DNA from: Nitrospira sp.
Lineage (GTDB): Bacteria > Nitrospirota > Nitrospiria > Nitrospirales > Nitrospiraceae
DNA length: 32,480 nucleotides
Assembly (NCBI GenBank): GCA_005116815.1
Contig: SWDR01000022.1
Coordinates: 60,294 to 92,773 of the forward strand
Direction of reading: 5' to 3'
The notes beneath the pieces were generated by a model. The model ran no database searches and was not told where the DNA came from. It saw only the letters and a program-made list of their open reading frames with translations. A program made the position numbers and the translations under genes. Positions 15,860-23,424 of this stretch are shown piece by piece (within the stretch, counting starts at the first letter, position 1; each line of letters starts with the position of its first letter).

Positions 15860-16222
15860 ATGAGTTTCTTGAGCCTTCTGCCTCAAATCAGTGTTCCCGC
15901 GATCGAGCCACGAGGCTCCGACGACTCTTGCCAGGCCGAACAATTTGTGAATCGGCTGAAAGCCCGTCTTGCAGAAATGCAGCGTGACCTTGCTACGCAT
16001 GAACAGCTGGACGTGGTTGCGTTTCTCCCTTCTGGCCAAGCGATTTCAGTGGAAGTTATGGGTTATGACAATCCGGCACTTGTCACCCTGCAAGGCCAGG
16101 AGCAGGGGAGCGGCAAATCCTGTACATTGCTCGCGCATCAATCGTCGCTACAAGTATTGGTGTCGATAGAAATGATTCCCTTCGGCGCTCAGCGAAAAAC
16201 GGTGAATTTTGAAACTCGCTGA
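15860..16222 (+). CDS. Hypothetical protein downstream of nrdJ
   Basis: I do not recognise this 120-aa protein. It has no signal peptide or membrane segment. A helix rich in charged residues (QAEQFVNRLKARLAEMQRDLATHEQ) is followed by several short beta strands (DVVAFLPSGQAISVEVMGY, ALVTLQGQEQ, CTLLAHQSSLQVLVSIEMI). ATG 15860 has GGAG five bases upstream; the frame opens earlier, at 15815, with less protein-like residues. It lies 63 bp after the previous gene and 43 bp before the ACT protein, all in one direction, so it may belong to the same transcript as nrdJ. Confidence 0.55.
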   Translation: MSFLSLLPQISVPAIEPRGSDDSCQAEQFVNRLKARLAEMQRDLATHEQLDVVAFLPSGQAISVEVMGYDNPALVTLQGQEQGSGKSCTLLAHQSSLQVLVSIEMIPFGAQRKTVNFETR

Positions 16223-16265
16223 AACGAGCATCCTCACCTACCACGACGTTACGGAGTAACCCACC

Positions 16266-16676
16266 ATGCCCACAACAACACAATTGGTCATTAGCGGAAA
16301 GAGCAAGCCAGGCGTTATCGCCCAAGTGGCCCAGGTTCTCGGAGATGCGAAGGTCAACATTAAGGCCTTTTCTGCTCCGGAGGTCATTGGAACGGGAAAG
16401 CTGAGAGTCTTGGTTGCCGATCTGGAAGGAGCCCGTGCGGCATTAAAAGCGGCGAAGATCAGATTTACTGAAGAAACGGCGCTGATCTTGAGCCTGACGA
16501 ACAAGCCAGGGGCTCTCAGGGAAGTGGCGGATTTGCTGACGAAGTCGCGCATCAATATTAAATGCGGTTATTGCACGCCCTCCCGCGAAGGGAAACGTGC
16601 CATCGTCGTCCTGACTGTCTCTCATACAGCGAAAGCGCTGACCGTCTTGCAGGATCAATCGCTCGACGAATTCTAG
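16266..16676 (+). CDS. Double ACT-domain protein
   Basis: This 136-aa protein is two ACT domains in tandem and nothing else. The first (about residues 4-66) starts with QLVISGKSKPGVIAQVAQVLGDAKVNIKAF, and the second (about 70-134) with ALILSLTNKPGALREVADLLTKSRINIKCGYC. ACT domains bind amino acids at their interface and usually control an enzyme, so this protein is probably a small-molecule sensor or a regulatory partner. Since no catalytic domain is fused and no amino-acid biosynthesis gene is adjacent, its ligand and target are unknown; the trp operon begins about 2.7 kb further on. The gene ends two bases before the rlpA start codon. Confidence 0.85.
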   Translation: MPTTTQLVISGKSKPGVIAQVAQVLGDAKVNIKAFSAPEVIGTGKLRVLVADLEGARAALKAAKIRFTEETALILSLTNKPGALREVADLLTKSRINIKCGYCTPSREGKRAIVVLTVSHTAKALTVLQDQSLDEF

Positions 16677-16678
16677 TC

Positions 16679-17356
16679 ATGTCTCGCCGACCTCAGGCCT
16701 GCTGCGCTCGTTGGCTGGTTCTTCTTCTCGTCGCCCTCCTGGCCGGTACCATGGCCGCTTGTGGAGGCACTCCCAAACCGGTCTATTTCCCCGGCTATCC
16801 GATTGGATTCGTCGAACGAGGCGTCGCCTCGTGGTATGGACCTGGATTTCATGGGAATAAGACGGCAAACGGTGAACGATATGACATGCATCAGCTGACG
16901 GCGGCTCATCGGACATTGCCGCTTGGCTCCATTGCGGTGGTTCGGTCGCTGAGTACCGATCGACAGGTGACCATCCGCATTAACGATCGGGGTCCGTTCG
17001 CGAGAGGTCGTGTGCTTGACCTGTCACTCGCCGGGGCGCAAGCGCTCGGGATGACCGGAGCAGGAACCGATCAGATTGAATTGCGGGTCGTGGGGTATCA
17101 AGGACGAGCAGCCGATATGGGGGTCTTGCGGGTACAAGTCGGGGCGTTTTCCGATCAGCAAAATGCGCTTAATCTGTTAGAACGGGTCAAACATCTCTAT
17201 CCGGGGGGCAGAGTTCAGACGGTTGATTTGCCTGAAGGAAAACGATATCGGGTTCAGATCGGTCAGTTTTCGACGGAGGCCCAGGCAGAAGCTGCCGCAG
17301 CTCATCTCGATTCCATCCTAGGGCTCCAATCCTTTGTTTTTCGCGACGACCCCTAG
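16679..17356 (+). CDS. rlpA: RlpA-like septal/cell-wall lipoprotein with DPBB and SPOR domains
   Basis: This 225-aa protein is an RlpA homologue. In Pseudomonas, RlpA is a lytic transglycosylase that acts on peptidoglycan strands lacking stem peptides at the division septum. A lipoprotein signal peptide ends at C28 (MAAC, with Met rather than Leu at -3). The double-psi beta-barrel follows (about 47-130: GVASWYGPGFHGNKTANGE, AAHRTLPLGS, RINDRGPFARGRVLDLS), with the conserved W, H and D residues expected of active members. A C-terminal SPOR domain (about 145-222) should bind denuded glycan. ATG 16679 begins the signal peptide, three bases after the ACT gene, so the two are probably co-transcribed. 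Confidence 0.9.
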   Translation: MSRRPQACCARWLVLLLVALLAGTMAACGGTPKPVYFPGYPIGFVERGVASWYGPGFHGNKTANGERYDMHQLTAAHRTLPLGSIAVVRSLSTDRQVTIRINDRGPFARGRVLDLSLAGAQALGMTGAGTDQIELRVVGYQGRAADMGVLRVQVGAFSDQQNALNLLERVKHLYPGGRVQTVDLPEGKRYRVQIGQFSTEAQAEAAAAHLDSILGLQSFVFRDDP

Positions 17357-17563
17357 TATCAGTTTCAGCAAACTTGCCATTCCAATTCTTTAGCTATTCT
17401 GCGAACGTGCGACGCAACTGTTTGATATTGTGACATGTTTGCATCATGTGCTTGCTCGACACTCCGTCCTATGATACATGTAGAGTCCAATGGATACAGG
17501 TCCTATAGGTCCCTATCACGTTACTCCGGTCTCCCACATCTCACATTGCTGGTCTACGGCGAT

Positions 17564-17607
17564 AGGGGATAGCCCCTGGGCCTTCTTGCATTCCCGGCCG
17601 ATCAACC
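17564..17607 (+). other. Two small GC-rich hairpins upstream of the truncated transporter gene
   Basis: AGGGG-atag-CCCCT (17564-17577) is followed by CCCGG-ccgatcaa-CCGGG (about 17593-17610). They lie between rlpA and the transporter fragment. Neither is followed by a T-run, so termination of rlpA is only a weak possibility; a structured leader of the transporter gene is an alternative. I do not recognise a known riboswitch. Confidence 0.25.
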
Positions 17608-17639
17608 GGGTCGGATCCCTCTAAGATAGATTGCAACCT

Positions 17640-18095
17640 ATGGACGTGCTCATTCTCTTAGCCCTTATTACTATTTCAGCCGTGATATCTACGGCTGAAA
17701 TCGGCTTCTTTGCTGTGAATGATACGAAGCTGCGGGCGCTTGTCCAGAATCACAATAAACGGGCACAGATGGCACTTCAGCTGCGCAGTGACCCGCAGAG
17801 GCTGCTCGCCACGATACTTATCGGTGACCGTCTCGTCAGCACGGCTATTCCTATGTATGCCGCCTTCTTGACCTTGAATATCTTCGAGGGGGAACGGACA
17901 TTTTTCAACGATTCCGTCGCAGTCGTCGTTGGGTTGCTCACATTTGTATTGCTTGTTTCCGTCGACGTCATTCCAAAGACCTTGGCGGCGAAGTTCGCCA
18001 TACCTGTGACGTTGAACATGTCCTATCCTATCTATGGCGTCGAGCTGCTTCTGAAGCCGCTTCTCTTCGTGATGGTTCCGTTCATCCATAGTCAT
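17640..18095 (+). pseudogene. Truncated CNNM/HlyC-CorC-type transporter gene (5' part only)
   Basis: About 150 residues match the N-terminal membrane domain (DUF21/CNNM) of the CorB/HlyC family, which is linked with magnesium and cobalt export: AEIGFFAVNDTKLRAL, then DPQRLLATILIGDRLVSTAIP and the conserved VIPKTLAAKFA. After PLLFVMVPFIH the sequence ceases to be transporter-like and runs into antisense ligA sequence, stopping at 18158. The CBS and CorC domains of a complete protein (about 350-430 aa) are missing. The start is ATG 17640; the frame opens with TTG 17631. The join lies at about 18088-18098, where the reverse-strand ligA sequence begins. It may be a real rearrangement or a false join in the assembly. 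Confidence 0.8.
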
Positions 18096-18098
18096 TCC
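18088..18098. other. Junction between truncated transporter gene and truncated ligA
   Basis: On the plus strand transporter homology ends at about 18089. On the minus strand ligA homology ends at 18096, the last conserved glycine of ATRGDG. The few bases between could belong to either gene. No insertion sequence, att-like repeat or spacer is present: the two genes meet tail to tail directly. Confidence 0.75.
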
Positions 18099-18515
18099 GT
18101 CGCCCCTGGTCGCTCCACGGGTGAACATTCCATGATCGTAGACCAGTTCAACCGATAACCCATCGAACTTTGGCTCCGCGCTGTACTCAACGGCAGGGGT
18201 TTCCAGTTCGCGTTTCATCCGTTGATCGAATGCCTGGACCTCCTCCTGATCGACAATCGAGTCCAGGCTGAGCATCGGTTGCTCGTGGGGAACCTTGATC
18301 AGCGACTCAAGCGGTGGCGCGCCGACCCGTTGGGTCGGGGAATCGGGCGTGACGAGTTCCGGATAGGCTTGTTCCAGATCTGTCAGCTCGCGGAATAGAC
18401 GATCGTAGTGGGAATCGGAAACCTCCGGACGATCCTTGACGTAGTAGAGATAGTCGTGGCGTCTGATTTCGTCTTTGAGCGCGATCAGTCTGGCAAGGAT
18501 GTCGGCGTGGGCCAT
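18096..18515 (-). pseudogene. ligA: Truncated NAD-dependent DNA ligase gene (first 140 codons)
   Basis: This fragment encodes the N-terminal Ia domain and the beginning of the adenylation domain of LigA. HDYLYYV (residues 20-26), the PDSPTQRVG segment (58-65) and the catalytic lysine K116 in EPKFDGLS are intact, and conservation continues to G140 in ATRGDG. The next codons would normally read TTGEDVT, but here the frame passes into the antisense strand of the transporter gene and ends at 17676. About 530 residues are missing: the rest of the nucleotidyltransferase domain, OB fold, zinc finger, HhH and BRCT. The product could not ligate DNA. LigA is essential in bacteria, so a complete copy must exist elsewhere or the join is an assembly error. 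The start is ATG 18515 without a clear ribosome binding site. Confidence 0.85.
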
Positions 18516-18609
18516 AGGGCTTGAATGGTAACGAACAGAGGAGGTGACAGTTTCGAACCGTACCATAGGGGTAGGGAGTGGGTCAAACGACGAAGGTGCC
18601 ATATTCGCT

Positions 18610-18638
18610 TTGACTTTCGCTGCGTTAGACATTATTCT
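18610..18638 (+). promoter_or_regulatory. Sigma-70 promoter for the LysM-trp gene cluster
   Basis: TTGACT (18610-18615) and TATTCT (18633-18638) are separated by exactly 17 bases, matching five and four of six consensus positions. It lies about 100 bases before the LysM lipoprotein start, and no other good promoter is seen before trpE. The leader shows no Trp-codon peptide or attenuator. Confidence 0.5.
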
Positions 18639-18736
18639 ACTGCTTCTATTTGAGTCGTTTTTTCAGTGTATAGCAGCCGGTGTCCACTTCCTGCTGCGAG
18701 AGGGCAAGTCCCTCTCGACTGTCAGAGGAGGTATCC

Positions 18737-19390
18737 ATGAAAGAGGAGAATTACGTGATCAACTCAATATCTAGATCCATCTATCAGGGTGTGACGATCG
18801 TCTGTGGAATGCTCGTATTGAGCGGATGTGTGATGGCCGAAAAGTACGAGGCGGAAAAGGCGCGCAGCCTGAACTTTCAACGTCTGTTGGCCCAGGAAGA
18901 GAAACGAACCGGCGAACTGGATAATGAAGCGAAGCGGGGCAAGAAAGAATTGATGGAGTTTGAGGCCAGAAATCGTGAGCTCTCGGCGCAGGTGCAAGCC
19001 GTTCGGGAGCAAATGGCCCGTGTGCAGGAAGAAGCCGAAGCCATGAAGGAGTCTGCGCTGCTGGAACGCAAAGCCAAGGCCGATATGAAACGTGCCGCCG
19101 CGCCTGTGCGCAAGGCGCTGCCGCTTGAACCGGCTCTGGATACGACCGAGACCGTGGACCTGAGCGCGGCAGCTCTCGGTGGCGCTCCTGAGGTGCCGGC
19201 TGTGCCAGAGGCAGTCGCGTCGTCGATGGGAAGCTTGCGATCGCCCACCGTTCATGTCGTGAAACCTGGCGAAACGCTTTACCGGATCAGCCGGAAGTAT
19301 GGCGCCACTGTCGACAAGGTCAGGAAGTGGAACAAGCTGCCGGACGACATTATCGAAGTAGGACAGAAACTCATTGTAGGCCAAGAATAA
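18737..19390 (+). CDS. LysM-domain lipoprotein with coiled coil
   Basis: This 217-aa protein is exported, lipidated and probably bound to peptidoglycan. Its lipobox is LSGC with C31. A long charged coiled coil (about 35-115, KYEAEKARSLNFQRLLAQEE ... MKESALLERKAKADMKR) is followed by an Ala/Pro/Val-rich linker. One C-terminal LysM domain follows (about 172-215: HVVKPGETLYRISRKYGATV, then WNKLPDDIIEVGQKLIV). No catalytic domain is seen, so it is more likely a structural or linking factor than a hydrolase. AGGAGG stands seven bases before ATG 18737. The gene is only 12 bp before trpE and shares its direction, so the two are probably one transcript, although their functions are unrelated. Confidence 0.85.
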   Translation: MKEENYVINSISRSIYQGVTIVCGMLVLSGCVMAEKYEAEKARSLNFQRLLAQEEKRTGELDNEAKRGKKELMEFEARNRELSAQVQAVREQMARVQEEAEAMKESALLERKAKADMKRAAAPVRKALPLEPALDTTETVDLSAAALGGAPEVPAVPEAVASSMGSLRSPTVHVVKPGETLYRISRKYGATVDKVRKWNKLPDDIIEVGQKLIVGQE

Positions 19391-19402
19391 TAGGACGATA
19401 CC

Positions 19403-20899
19403 GTGGCGCCGCCGCAATACTCGCTCAGCCTCGACCAATTTCGGCAATATGCCGGACAGGGTAACCTCATTCCGCTCTATCGAGAGATTCTCGCGGACTA
19501 TGAAACGCCCGTCTCTGCCTTTTCAAAAATCGATCATGGCCCATCGGCTTACCTCTTAGAGTCTATTGAGGGGGGGGAGAAGTGGGCGCGTTATTCCTTC
19601 CTCGGTAGTGGTTCTCCCGTTGTCGTCTACGAAGATCGTGGCGACCTGGTTGTCGTGCAGGGCACACGCAAAAAGCGTATTCCCAGTCGTGGAAATCCGC
19701 TTGAACGGTTGCGTGAGATGATGGAGGGTTATCGCCCGGTGACGGTGCCGGATCTACCTCCGTTCGTCGGCGGTGCCGTTGGATATCTGAGCTACGACAT
19801 GGTGCGTACGTTCGAGGATATGGCAACCAGGCAGAAGGATCCTCTGAATCTGCCGGACTGTGCCTTCCTGCTCACCGATACTATGTTGATCTTCGACAAT
19901 GTCGCCCAGAAGATCAAAGTCGTCTCCACTGCGCATATCACGGCGAAGGGGGAGCGTGGCATCAAGGCCGCCTACCGATTAGCCACGGAACGGATCGAGC
20001 GCATGATCGCGCGGCTGAAACGTCCACTTCGCCGTACTCGTCCCCATCGACGCCGGAAGCCGGTGACGTTTACGTCGAATATGAGCAAGGCGGATTTTGA
20101 AAAGATGGTCGTGCGGACGAAGGAATATATTCGGGCCGGCGATATCGTCCAAACTGTGGTTTCCCAGAGATGGGAGACCAACCTGCAAGCGCCGCCGTTG
20201 CAACTCTATCGCGCATTACGTGTGGTGAATCCTTCTCCCTATATGTATTACCTTCGTATTGCGGGGGTTGAGCTGGTTGGGTCCTCTCCGGAAACGCTCG
20301 TCCGTTGCGAAAACGGTGTCATCTCGCTTCGTCCCATTGCCGGCACGCGCCGTCGCGGAGCCACCCCTGAAGAAGATCAGCAGATGGAGAAGCGGCTGCT
20401 GGCCGATGAGAAAGAACGGGCCGAACATGTCATGCTCGTGGATCTCGGTCGAAACGATGTCGGGCGTGTGGCGAAAGCAGGGTCGGTCGTGGTGGATTCA
20501 CTCATGCACGTCGAGCGGTATTCGCACGTCATGCACATCGTCTCGAATGTGACAGGGCAATTGGATGACTCGAAGACCTCGTACGACGTGTTGCGGGCTT
20601 GTTTCCCTGCCGGTACGGTCTCCGGCGCGCCGAAGATTCGCGCGATGCAGATCATCGATGAACTCGAGCCTACCAGGCGAGGGCCCTATGCCGGCGCGGT
20701 GGGGTACCTCAGTTTCTCCGGCAACATGGACATGTGCATCAACATCCGAACCGTCGTCGTCAAAAAGCACCAGGCCTTCATCCAAGCCGGGGCCGGCATC
20801 GTTGCCGATTCGAATCCGGAACATGAATATGAAGAGACCTGCAACAAGGCCCAGGCCATGATGAAGGCCGTCCAATTGGCCGAGCAGGGACTAGAATAA
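19403..20899 (+). CDS. trpE: Anthranilate synthase component I
   Basis: This 498-aa subunit converts chorismate and ammonia (supplied by TrpG) to anthranilate, the first step of tryptophan synthesis. The N-terminal region carries SAYLLESIEGGEKWARYSF, whose LLES motif binds tryptophan in known TrpE proteins, so feedback inhibition is expected. The chorismate-binding domain is clear: RAGDIVQTVVSQRW, SPSPYMYYLRI-like NPSPYMYYLRI, GSSPETLVR, RPIAGTRRRG, DLGRNDVGRV and PAGTVSGAPKIRAMQIIDELE. The start is GTG 19403, with AGGA seven bases upstream, shortly after the LysM lipoprotein gene. TrpG follows after a 93-bp gap that holds repeats. Confidence 0.96.
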   Translation: MAPPQYSLSLDQFRQYAGQGNLIPLYREILADYETPVSAFSKIDHGPSAYLLESIEGGEKWARYSFLGSGSPVVVYEDRGDLVVVQGTRKKRIPSRGNPLERLREMMEGYRPVTVPDLPPFVGGAVGYLSYDMVRTFEDMATRQKDPLNLPDCAFLLTDTMLIFDNVAQKIKVVSTAHITAKGERGIKAAYRLATERIERMIARLKRPLRRTRPHRRRKPVTFTSNMSKADFEKMVVRTKEYIRAGDIVQTVVSQRWETNLQAPPLQLYRALRVVNPSPYMYYLRIAGVELVGSSPETLVRCENGVISLRPIAGTRRRGATPEEDQQMEKRLLADEKERAEHVMLVDLGRNDVGRVAKAGSVVVDSLMHVERYSHVMHIVSNVTGQLDDSKTSYDVLRACFPAGTVSGAPKIRAMQIIDELEPTRRGPYAGAVGYLSFSGNMDMCINIRTVVVKKHQAFIQAGAGIVADSNPEHEYEETCNKAQAMMKAVQLAEQGLE

Positions 20900-20912
20900 A
20901 AAGGAGTGATCG

Positions 20913-20982
20913 GTGATGCGTGATCTGTGAAGAGTTAGAGGGACTAGTTCCTTAACGCATCACACATTACGCATCACACATC
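20913..20982. repeat. Short repeats between trpE and trpG
   Basis: ACGCATCACACATT (20955-20968) is repeated in tandem as ACGCATCACACATC (20969-20982). GTGATGCGT at 20913-20921 is the reverse complement of the ACGCATCAC in both copies, so either copy can pair with it to form a stem. This is the only sizeable gap in the trp operon upstream of trpC, and the repeat may dampen or process the transcript. The word-like build resembles the segment at 1651-1735. Confidence 0.5.
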
Positions 20983-20992
20983 ACGGTCTATT

Positions 20993-21556
20993 ATGCTACT
21001 GATGATCGACAACTACGATTCCTTCACCTATAACCTGGTGCAATACTTCGGGGAGCTCGGTGAAGACGTTCGGGTGTTTCGTAACAATAAGATTACGATT
21101 GAGCAGATCGAGTCGCTGAAACCCAGCCGTATCGTCATTTCTCCAGGGCCCTGCACGCCGATGGAAGCGGGCGTATCGGTCGAGACCATCCGGCATTTCG
21201 GCGGACGACTTCCCCTCTTGGGCGTCTGCCTCGGCCATCAATCTCTCGCCGTGGCGTTTGGCGGTGACGTGGTCCGAGCTGAACGGTTGATGCACGGGAA
21301 GACGTCGAAGATCCGGCATGACGGGAAAACGATTTTCTCTCAGCTCCCCAATCCCTTTGATGCCACTCGTTACCATTCCCTGATCGTGAAACGCGAGACC
21401 ATTCCGTCCTGTTTTGAGATCTCCGCCGAGACGGCGGAGGGGGAAATCATGGGATTGCGCCATCGGACGTTGGGCATCGAAGGGGTGCAGTTTCACCCAG
21501 AGTCGATCCTCACCACGGCGGGGAAGGACCTCCTCCGTAACTTCCTGAAGTTGTAG
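20993..21556 (+). CDS. trpG: Anthranilate synthase component II (glutamine amidotransferase)
   Basis: This 187-aa class I amidotransferase releases ammonia from glutamine for TrpE. The catalytic triad is visible: C79 in GVCLGHQS, and H168 and E170 in FHPESIL. The oxyanion segment is SPGPCTP. The opening, [17 protein letters not shown], is typical of TrpG and of the related PabA; in some bacteria one protein serves both tryptophan and folate synthesis, which may hold here. ATG 20993 and ATG 21002 are both possible starts, neither with a visible ribosome binding site; the repeat lies just upstream. Confidence 0.95.
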   Translation: MLLMIDNYDSFTYNLVQYFGELGEDVRVFRNNKITIEQIESLKPSRIVISPGPCTPMEAGVSVETIRHFGGRLPLLGVCLGHQSLAVAFGGDVVRAERLMHGKTSKIRHDGKTIFSQLPNPFDATRYHSLIVKRETIPSCFEISAETAEGEIMGLRHRTLGIEGVQFHPESILTTAGKDLLRNFLKL

Positions 21557-21580
21557 GAAGGTCCGCCTGGTTTCCCACCC

Positions 21581-22594
21581 ATGATCAAAGACGCAATCAC
21601 TAAACTTGCCGACCGCTCTTCTCTCACCGAGCTAGAAGCGGAATCGGTGATGCTGGAGATCATGGAAGGCGCAGCGACTCCGGCCCAAATTGCCGCTTAC
21701 TTGATGGGGCTTCGTCTCAAGGGAGAAACCGTCGAAGAAATATCCGGTTCCGTGCGGGCGATGCGAGCCAAGGCTGTCCGTATCGCCATCGGAGATCCAC
21801 TCACCGTGGATACCTGCGGTACGGGCGGAGATGGCGCGCATACGTTCAATATTTCCACGACGGCCGCATTTGTTATCGCAGGGGCAGGGCTCACCGTGGC
21901 GAAGCACGGGAACCGTTCTGTGTCATCCAAGTCGGGAAGCGCAGACGTCCTCTCGGAGTTGGGCGTGAAGATCGATCTGCCGATCGAGCGGGTGGCCGAT
22001 TGTATCAATGAGGTGGGCATCGGCTTTCTCTTTGCTCCGCTCTACCATGGAGCCATGAAACATTGCGCCGGTCCTCGGCAGGAGATGGGCATTCGAACGA
22101 TGCTGAATCTCTTAGGCCCGCTGACCAATCCGGCAGGAGCGACCATCCAAGTGCTCGGCGTCTATGAAGGGCGATTGACCGCTCTGTTGGGAAACGTCCT
22201 CATGCATTTGGGTTCGCAACATTGTTTTGTCGTCCATGGGATGGACGGACTCGATGAGATCACCCTGACCGCAAAGACGCAGGTGTCGGAGGCCAAAGGG
22301 GGCGTGCTGTCGAACTATCTTCTGGACCCGGCGGATCTTGGCTTGGCACTGGTCCCTGCGAAACAACTCGCAGGAGGGACGCCACAAGAGAACGCGATAA
22401 TCACGCGCGACATTCTTCAGGGGCGTAAAGGCTCAAAACGGGACATCGTCTGTTTGAATGCCGCTCCGGCTCTTGTCGCTGGGCGCAAGGCGGCAAATCT
22501 TCAAGATGGATTCCGTCTGGCTGGCCAGGCCATCGATTCAGGCGCCGCAGCCGAGAAGCTGGCGCGCCTCATCGCATATACGAATAGGGGATGA
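21581..22594 (+). CDS. trpD: Anthranilate phosphoribosyltransferase
   Basis: This 337-aa enzyme transfers the phosphoribosyl group of PRPP to anthranilate, the second step of the pathway. The PRPP-binding CGTGGDG occupies residues 79-85, followed by NISTTAAFVIAGAGL and KHGNRSVSSKSGSADVLSELG. The substrate region with KHCAGPRQEMGIRTMLNLLGPLTNP is complete. The length is normal for a free-standing TrpD not fused to TrpG. The start ATG 21581 lies 24 bp after the trpG stop; the ribosome binding site is not strong. The end lies seven bases before the GTG of trpC. Confidence 0.96.
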   Translation: MIKDAITKLADRSSLTELEAESVMLEIMEGAATPAQIAAYLMGLRLKGETVEEISGSVRAMRAKAVRIAIGDPLTVDTCGTGGDGAHTFNISTTAAFVIAGAGLTVAKHGNRSVSSKSGSADVLSELGVKIDLPIERVADCINEVGIGFLFAPLYHGAMKHCAGPRQEMGIRTMLNLLGPLTNPAGATIQVLGVYEGRLTALLGNVLMHLGSQHCFVVHGMDGLDEITLTAKTQVSEAKGGVLSNYLLDPADLGLALVPAKQLAGGTPQENAIITRDILQGRKGSKRDIVCLNAAPALVAGRKAANLQDGFRLAGQAIDSGAAAEKLARLIAYTNRG

Positions 22595-22601
22595 CGGTTT
22601 C

Positions 22602-23423
22602 GTGATTCTTTCTCGTATTCTGGAACATAAGAAGGCGGAACTCCGGCATAAACAAAGCCGTGGGTACCTCTCTGAGCTGAAGAAAAGAATTCAGGACGCG
22701 CCGGGTGTGTTAGGCTTCGCCGTCGCGCTCGAAGCGACAAAAACGGCTGGCAGCCCGTCGCTGATCGCCGAAGTCAAAAAGGCCTCGCCCAGTCTTGGTC
22801 TCCTCCGGCCCGAGTTCTCCGAACGGTTTAATTACCTCGAGATTGCCAAGACTTACCATGCCCATGGCGCGTCGGCCTTATCCATCTTGACCGATAAGGA
22901 TTTCTTTCAAGGCAGTCTCGACTATCTTCGCGAGATCAAAGAGTCGGTGCCTATGCCTACCCTGAATAAAGAGTTCATGATCGAAGAGGTCCAGTTTTAC
23001 GAGGCGCGTGCCTACGGAGCCGATGCAGTCCTGTTAATCGTCGCAGCCTTGGAACGGCAGCAATTAATAGACTTCTATGCACTCGCTCGCGGGTTAGGGC
23101 TGGATGTCTTGATCGAAACTCATCATGAGCGAGAACTCGACAGGGTGTTGGAACGTGTCCCGGATGCGCGGCTGATCGGTATCAATAATCGCGACCTGAA
23201 GACCTTTACGACAGATCTCGGCGTGACACTGCGATTGGCCAAACGGATCCCGGCGGACAAGCTCATCATCAGCGAAAGCGGCATCCACACACGTGCTGAT
23301 GTTGAACGGCTCGTTGAAGCCGGTATCCATGCCATGCTCGTCGGTGAATCGCTCATTCGCGCAGAAGATACGGCGGCCAAGATCCGCGAGCTGATGGGAA
23401 CACCGGCTTCATCTCACATTTAA
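22602..23423 (+). CDS. trpC: Indole-3-glycerol phosphate synthase
   Basis: This 273-aa (beta/alpha)8 enzyme closes the indole ring, converting CdRP to indole-3-glycerol phosphate. Landmarks are SRILEHKKAEL at the start, IAEVKKASPSLG (substrate lysine and glutamate), LTDKDFFQGS, LNKEFMI (usually LRKDF), IGINNRDLKTF and IISESGIHT. The chosen start is GTG 22602, seven bases after the trpD stop, with an AGGGG about 11 bases upstream; the frame is open further back into trpD, but the added part is not conserved-looking. TrpF follows after a single base, so the two are nearly fused. Confidence 0.95.
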   Translation: MILSRILEHKKAELRHKQSRGYLSELKKRIQDAPGVLGFAVALEATKTAGSPSLIAEVKKASPSLGLLRPEFSERFNYLEIAKTYHAHGASALSILTDKDFFQGSLDYLREIKESVPMPTLNKEFMIEEVQFYEARAYGADAVLLIVAALERQQLIDFYALARGLGLDVLIETHHERELDRVLERVPDARLIGINNRDLKTFTTDLGVTLRLAKRIPADKLIISESGIHTRADVERLVEAGIHAMLVGESLIRAEDTAAKIRELMGTPASSHI

Positions 23424-23424
23424 T

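Noticed and set aside
18516-18736. Trp attenuator or leader peptide before the trp operon
   Set aside because: No short frame with tandem Trp codons and no antiterminator/terminator pair is visible; the first gene is the LysM lipoprotein, not trpE.
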